Below are positions 58,062 to 64,000 of a stretch of DNA of 64,000 nucleotides, in pieces. Position numbers and translations under genes: made by a program. Below the pieces are notes generated by a model that saw only the letters and a program-made list of their open reading frames with translations, was not told the DNA's origin and searched no databases. The stretch's first letter is position 1. The number at the start of each line of letters is the position of its first letter. The DNA comes from Blattamonas nauphoetae (taxonomy: Eukaryota > Preaxostyla > Oxymonadida), in assembly GCA_033064195.1 (NCBI GenBank), contig JARBJD010000118.1, positions 62,001 through 126,000 of the forward strand. Direction: 5' to 3'.

Positions 58062-58344
58062 CTTTTTGCCTTTTTGCACCCCTTTTTGCACTCCCCGCGC
58101 TCTAACTAATCTTTTCCTTTTGTTTTATCGTTTCTGGTCCCACGGGAGACAAGCGATCGGCCGATTCACTCACGCACAACTATTCGAGAAAACTGTTGAT
58201 CATTCTGATCGCACGCCAGACACCCACTATGGCTGTGTTCCTACTTTTCAACCTAATCCCCCACTCATCCAAGCACTCTTGTGAATCTGAACTCCTCTTT
58301 TTGGATCAACACCCTCCGACACCCTCCCTGCCACCAAACAGTTG

Positions 58345-59438
58345 TGCGAATCCATGATGACTTCGCACTATCCTCAAAAACGCACCAGATTGAGTCGTGA
58401 CCAATAGAAGGAAGAGGAGATCACGTCTCATACCTTTCTTTTGCCATTTCATTCCTTGTTCGTTTCATTTCGCTCGCCCATTTCAGAAAATTGGTTTCGA
58501 TTGCATCTTCTTTTGAGACCTTATCAATCGCAGAAAGTCAGTCTTCCACTAATAAATATCAGATTATGTCACCTTCTCATCAAATATCTCACAAATTCAG
58601 CTCTCTCGTCGAATATTGGTTCGCAAGAAAAGGAAGTCCATTCTTTTATCCTGATCTCCAACAAGTAAACTAGTGATCAAACCAAACACCACATCATCGG
58701 TGTTGACAACTCATTTCACACATTTTTCGGACAATACACTCCTCAAACCAATCCGGTCAAAATCAGGCGATTTCTATCTTCAATCTCATCCAAAGGACAT
58801 GTTCAATCAAACAATCGCACAAATCTTATCTGTTTTCAGGAATCGTCTCCCAACCTATGCCATTCTGGGTCAATCACAAGAGAAACAGACTCCAATCGAC
58901 AGTTCACTGCGATTCGCATTTAGACGGAACCAGACATATTTATCCAACTTGGTCGTGTTTGATCCCTTTTTATCAACATTTTCAGACATGACAATAGTCA
59001 GTCGCCATTCAGTTCCCGTGTTTGCTTCGAACCATCTTTTGAAGTCGACCATATCCTTTGCGAGAATAAACTCGGGATGTTATAACACTAAAAACAAGAA
59101 CAAAGTCGAATAAGATTCTTTTGAATGACACACGAGACATTGGGAAGTCATTTTCTGCGATCTGATCACATTGTCGGATATCACCGTGTTTTGGTTGTTT
59201 GTCCTTCAAGCTCCAGTTTCAGCATCAAAACATTCACTGTCTGATAATTTCCAGTTCAACAAAACAGAAACCTCACATGTTCGTAGATAATGACGACAGA
59301 AGAAAGTTGTGACCGTTTATCACTATAGAGCTCGTTAGAAGAGAAATTTAGATGCGTCGTATGATCTCACTTCTTATTTGGTTTTGTTGTCTGATTTATT
59401 TCAAAAATTCGAAAGTGTGTAGTCATCGTGGATTCGCA
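58345..59438 (+). mobile_element. 1.1-kb non-autonomous inverted-repeat element (in LINE copy D)
   Basis: Same element at the same LINE position, with the same CAGTTG flanks, as 45371-46466. It is 1,094 bp here and differs mainly by single-base losses in A- and T-runs. Confidence 0.85.
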
Positions 59439-61424
59439 CAGTTGGATGACCCACACATAGCACTCCACACCTCTAAACCTTTTATGCCCCTGCATCATCA
59501 TCACAATTCCGTTCTGAATCATCCAGGATTATCTCTCCACTCAGATCGAACGCGGAGAGACCCGAGAGAGCATCGCTTCTTTCACCGCAACCTCTCACTC
59601 AACACAATCTCATCTCAGCACTACAAAATTGTGCGTCCAATTCTTCCCCACTCCTCACCATCCCAACCTCATCACAATCTCCATCAAGTCCCACAACCTC
59701 GAAACACTCGTTCAAACCGAATCGCCCTGTCCTCCCCAAACAAACAACCAAACTCCTCCATTCTCCCATCTGAGTACCTCAAACAAGGTCTATTTTGGAA
59801 CCACGAACAGATCCTCCCTGATCCTCAACCAACCATCACACTTCAGTCGACTGCCTTCGCTCGACCACCTCGCCCACCACAAGACCTCCGAGACAGAATT
59901 AACCCTCCACCAAACAGCTCCCTCGACGGACAAGCATGGAAAGGGAAGAAGAATGTCTCACTCCCCTCCAAAGGAAGGAATTGTGACACAAAAGAAAAAG
60001 ACACAAAAGTGGACTGGCAAAATGTTTGGGTGGCTTACAGGATGGGGAAAGAACACAAAACCCAAAAGCAAATCAGCAGAAATCAAACAAACAGCAAAGA
60101 AGAAGGAGAAGGAGGACAAGGATGACAAAATTGGAAAGTCCAAACCAAAAGAGCCTGAGGAGAGATCGGAAACAACCGGAACATCAGACACTCCCAAACC
60201 GCTCATAGAACCAGGAGAGGTGTCTGAATCATAATCAAACACACAAGAGGAACCACAAAGCGAAAGGATCCTCGAAGACAAGGTAAAACCAGGAGAAACC
60301 GTCACGAAACCGGACAAATCGAAAAACGAGGAAGAGGAATCACTGGGAAATGGAGATGATGCAGATAGGATGGAAGAAAAGGAAGAATTGGTGAGAAAGG
60401 AAGAAACAATGGAAATGACCCCCCACTCCGACAGTCCCTCATTCAAGCTGCTCAGCAAACCTTTCAACAGCCCTCCTCCACTTGTTCTCCCAGCCAGAAC
60501 AAGTCAAGGCCAGCTGTTCAAAAAGAAGAGAGAACAGGATCTGTCAAGAGAGATACCACCCATCAACACTCCTTCACCATTCATCACCTCGAAGTGGGAA
60601 ACATTCACCCTTCTAAAAAGATCACAATCCGCAAACTCCCAAAGAGGAAGAGCAAGCAAGACAACACGAAGGTGGACTGCAACAAGGAGAAGCGTAAGTA
60701 GCACCTCAAGCACGGAGGACATCTCACAAAACCCAGAACACAGAGAAATTCGGAAAAGAAAGAGAAAAAGGCATGTCTCGACACCTCCACGCCAGAGAGG
60801 AACTTCTCGCTCTCTCTCACCTCCAACAACTCCCACATCATCCTCCTCATCAACCCTCTCATTCAATTCTACCAGAGAACGAATGCAAAAGAGAGAGACG
60901 AACGAGTGGGGAGAGACAGAAAGAAAAGAAGAAGGAGAAGAAGATGAAGTGAGAGCAGAGAAGAGAAGAAGACAAGTCGAGAACCTGAAGCGCATCATTC
61001 TGAAGAGAGAGTCAAAGGAAGAAGACCCGACAGGAGGGGAACAGAGAAACCCACAACTGTCGAATCTACGACAACCAAAAATCGACTCCTTCTTCCTGAA
61101 GAAGGAGCCAAGATTCGAAGAACCAGAAGACATTCAAGAATCTCCTCCACACACCCCCAAATTCTTTTTGACCAACTCCACGACATTCCAAACCAACATC
61201 GAACAAAACTTCTTTTCAATCAACCCGTCTATTACCAATCCTCCTTCAATCAGGCGATGGAAGAAGGAATGCTAATCGACGAGCTCATGAGCTTCGAAGA
61301 AGAAATGAAAAGGTTCGAAGAAGAGAGAAGGTACCAGGAAGAGTCACTTTGGATTCAGCAGAGAAGAATGGAAGAAGAGAGAACGAAATGGGAATTAGAA
61401 CAAAGACAAGCAGCAGAGGACAGA

Positions 61425-61870
61425 GAGAAGCACACGAAGGACAGGGAGAGAATGGAGCAGGAGGAGAAGGAAAGGAGAAGCACACGAAGGTCAGGAGAGA
61501 ATGGAACAGGAGGAGAAGGAAAGGAGAAGCACACGAAGGACAGGGAGAGAATGGAGCAGGAGGAGAAGGAAAGGGAGAAGCACACGAAGGACAGGAGAGA
61601 ATGGAGCAGGAGGAGAAGGAAAGGGAAGCACACGAAGGTCAGGGAGAGAATGGAACAGGAGGAGAAGGAAAGGGAGAAGCACGAAGGACAGGGAGAGAAT
61701 GGAGCAGGAGGAGAAGGAAAGGAGAAGAAGGACAGGGAGAGAATGGAGCAGGAGGAGAAGGAAAGGGAGAAGCACACGAAGGTCAGGGAGAATGGAACAG
61801 GAGGAGAAGGAAAGGGAGAAGCACACGAAGGACAGGGAGAGAATGGAGCGGAGGAGAAGGAGAAGAGAAG
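61425..61870 (+). repeat. 51-bp minisatellite, degraded (copy D)
   Basis: About eight or nine units, most shortened by 1-6 bases, unlike the clean units in copies A-C. Confidence 0.8.
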
Positions 61871-62880
61871 GGAGCAGGAGAGAATGGAGGACAGAAGGAA
61901 GGAGAGGCACTGGACAGGAAGAAAGCAGAGACAAAACTGATCAACACGATTCAAGGGAGAGAAACAGCTGAAAGAAGGAAAGGAGAACCCACGAAGGACA
62001 GGAGAGGAGCAGGAGGAGAAGAAAGAAGCACACACGAGGGGAATGGAGAGAGGGACAGCGGAGAAGAAGGGAGGAAGAACCCTTGGAGGAAGGAGGGAGC
62101 TCACTCCAGACTGACTCAGCGAGAGAAGGAAGGACGCAGCGCTGGACAGCACACCAGGTGGGCAGGAACAAAGACGGAAGACCCCAAGGACAGAACTCGA
62201 CACAAAACTGTCCTGGAACAGAAAGCTCGTGCTGACATGAAAGGGCAGACTTCAGTCATCCCAAACACAAGAGGCGCAGTAGGATGCCCCTCACCATCAC
62301 TGTTCGAACTTTACGAGCAATGGAAGAGGCGGAGAGGGAGCAGACGTGGGCCTACTGACGACATGTCATCTCACAAACTGAGAGACAACAGAGAAACTCT
62401 GTCATTCAACTCGCACACAACCTCTGAATCTCCAGAGAAGAAGAGAAAGATGAAGAGATTCAAGAAGCAGAAGAGAAAGCAAACGAAGCTTTGACCCGAG
62501 AAGTTGCAAGAGAGACGAAGACAAGGAGAGAGAGAGTTGATCGAAGAGGGATAGCTCCCCTCAATCCTTCGTGCTAACTCCTCAGCAAGCACAACTCCAC
62601 CCATCATCACCTGTTCAGAGCACCATCTCTTCTGGAGAGGATGTTCGAAGCACACATTGATGAGAAATCCAGATCAGACAGCGATCCTCAGACACTCCTC
62701 CAATCAACAATCAAGAAGCGCTGTTTGCCATTCAGCAGCGAGACAGCAGAGAGAGCTGAATAGACCCAGCGCTTTGGGACATTGATGCAGTGACAGAAGA
62801 GAGGGCGAGACAGAGGGACCAGTCTGGAAACGAAAGCAGCTTTGGAGCACAAGCAATTGCAGAGGACAAAGGAAGAGGCA
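61871..62880. other. Scrambled LINE sequence, probable consensus artefact
   Basis: Short, eroded fragments of LINE sequence follow each other with the right order but large gaps. Minisatellite-like DNA passes into eroded RT pieces (GACATGAAAGGGCAGACTTC near 62235, CAATGGAAGAGGCGGAG near 62319), then TAGACCCAGCGCTTTGGGAC near 62762. About 3 kb of expected LINE is missing. Confidence 0.6.
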
Positions 62881-64000
62881 GAGACAGGGACAGAAAGAAT
62901 TAAGAGGAATCTTTGAAGAAAGAGAGAAGAGGAACGAAATCAATCTACTCCCAACATACCAACAGAACCGACACAAAGTGATTGAGGATGGAATCAGCCA
63001 AAGATGGCTGAACATCCTCCCCAAGGACAGATACCACAAACTCAACAACGCTACAGTTGTCACTTCACTCGACCATCTCTTCCTCAAGAACCCGCTCTCA
63101 TGGGACATCGTGGCTGGCGTGAAAGAAGAAGAGGATCAAGAGGAGGAAAGTGAAAGAAGACAGGATGTGGGAAAGAAAAAAGGAAAGATCAAACTGAAAT
63201 GCCCTCTGTGTCTGGGGGAGATGAGGAAGGATCACGCGGGATGCTGCTCCATCAACGGAGCGACCCGAACCGCACGACATTCCGCAATCAAACATCTTTT
63301 GACCCAAACACTCAAGGAGATCCCCTCCTTGAATGCAAGAACAGAGCAGAAAATGGGGAGAGACGATGAGAAGGAAGAGAACATACCTGAGACAATCGCA
63401 GACATCTCCATCTCACTCACCACTTCACACCTTTCTCATTCCTTCATCAAGTTGCTCGCACACAACGAAGACAAAGGGAGAGTGGTAGAGTTTGGCCTGG
63501 ATTTGGTGGTTTGTCAAGACTTCACGAGCAGAACATCAGGCAGACTAGAGAACACAAGAGGGAGAGTAGAAGAAGGAGAAAGGAAGAAGAAGAGGAAGTA
63601 TGAGAGAACAAACCAAGAGAAGACAATCATTGGGATTGGAATGAGCGACAATGGCATCCTGGGACCAAACGCAGAGTCCTTCTTCGACTTTATCCGTGTG
63701 CTCGCGAAAGAACAGCGTGTTACGAATCCGATCCCAGCTTTCCTCACCAAATACACCATCATTACCGAAATGACCCGAAGTCACATGGAAGCACAATACG
63801 TAAGAACAGTGGAGAGACTGAGAAAGAAAGAGGAAGAGAGGAAACAGGAAAGAAGCATGACAACCTTGGAGAACGAAGCACTCAATCTGATGCTGCAGAT
63901 CGATCCTGGGTCGATCCCCAGAACATCCACCCTTCACCTCACCAACACCACCCCCACCATTCCACAACATTTAGTTCTCACCAACGCTTACCCATCATTC

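Larger units (their letters stand above)
58062..64000 (+). mobile_element. LINE copy D (partial, runs off the window)
   Basis: Shares with copy C the replaced head, the 1.1-kb insertion at the same position and the TAA in place of AAA (near 60230), so it is a duplicate of C rather than an independent insertion. It differs by many single-base losses in homopolymers, a collapsed minisatellite and a scrambled section at 61,870-62,880 in which most of the RT is missing. From about 62,890 to the edge it again matches copy C closely. Confidence 0.85.
59439..64000 (+). pseudogene. LINE copy D reading frame (broken)
   Basis: Pieces in all three frames match the LINE protein: the N-terminal Ser/Pro region, the charged region (60370-61275), the repeat region and the zinc finger with its downstream part from 62,890. 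Single-base losses at homopolymers (for example GCTCCCTCGACGG instead of GCTCCCCTCGACGG near 59920), a ~50-bp loss near 60520 and the scrambled section break it repeatedly. Confidence 0.8.

Overview
The window is nuclear DNA of a unicellular eukaryote. The host genes at the left edge (SEC11, ribosomal protein eL24, a kelch protein) are interrupted by very short introns of about 33-112 bp with GTATG- or GTNTG-type donors. Decayed genes for beta-helix (pectin-lyase-like) surface proteins are scattered through the inserted DNA. Together these features suggest an anaerobic flagellate such as an oxymonad (Blattamonas/Monocercomonoides-like). That placement is an inference and was not tested.

Layout. 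Bases 1-6.6 kb hold four host genes: the end of an RNA-binding RGG protein, SEC11, eL24 on the minus strand, and a large kelch protein. A complete tRNA-Asp(GUC) gene follows at 6931-7000. From its 3' end to the right edge the window is a head-to-tail array of four copies (A-D) of one non-LTR retrotransposon (LINE). Each internal junction carries the same 16-bp piece of the tRNA-Asp 3' end, so the element appears to target tRNA-Asp and to cut inside its B box. An undisturbed copy is about 7.25-7.6 kb and encodes one protein of about 2,370 residues. That protein has a disordered and charged-helix N-terminal half (with a 17-residue repeat encoded by a 51-bp minisatellite), a reverse transcriptase, a CCHC-like zinc finger and a possible restriction-like endonuclease.

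The LINEs have themselves been hit by other elements. Copy A holds a complete 2.2-kb Tc1/mariner-type transposon (DD34E transposase, TA duplication, long repeat-rich ends). Copy B is split by a 21,028-bp insertion with 162-bp terminal inverted repeats and an 8-bp target duplication. This insertion encodes a Merlin/IS1016-type transposase and carries about 19 kb of other DNA: pieces of a coiled-coil gene, beta-helix surface proteins, a PUF-like gene, a nested 4.7-kb element and two identical 220-bp MITEs. It looks like a giant cargo-bearing Merlin element and is the most striking item here. Copy C contains a 1.1-kb inverted-repeat element and a 4.0-kb element resembling the nested 4.7-kb one. 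Copy D shares copy C's 1.1-kb insertion and a stop codon, so it is a duplicate of an already defective copy. Copy D is riddled with homopolymer deletions and contains a scrambled kilobase that is probably an assembly or consensus fault.

If each new LINE inserts at the intact tRNA, copy A is the youngest and D the oldest, which fits the increasing damage from left to right.
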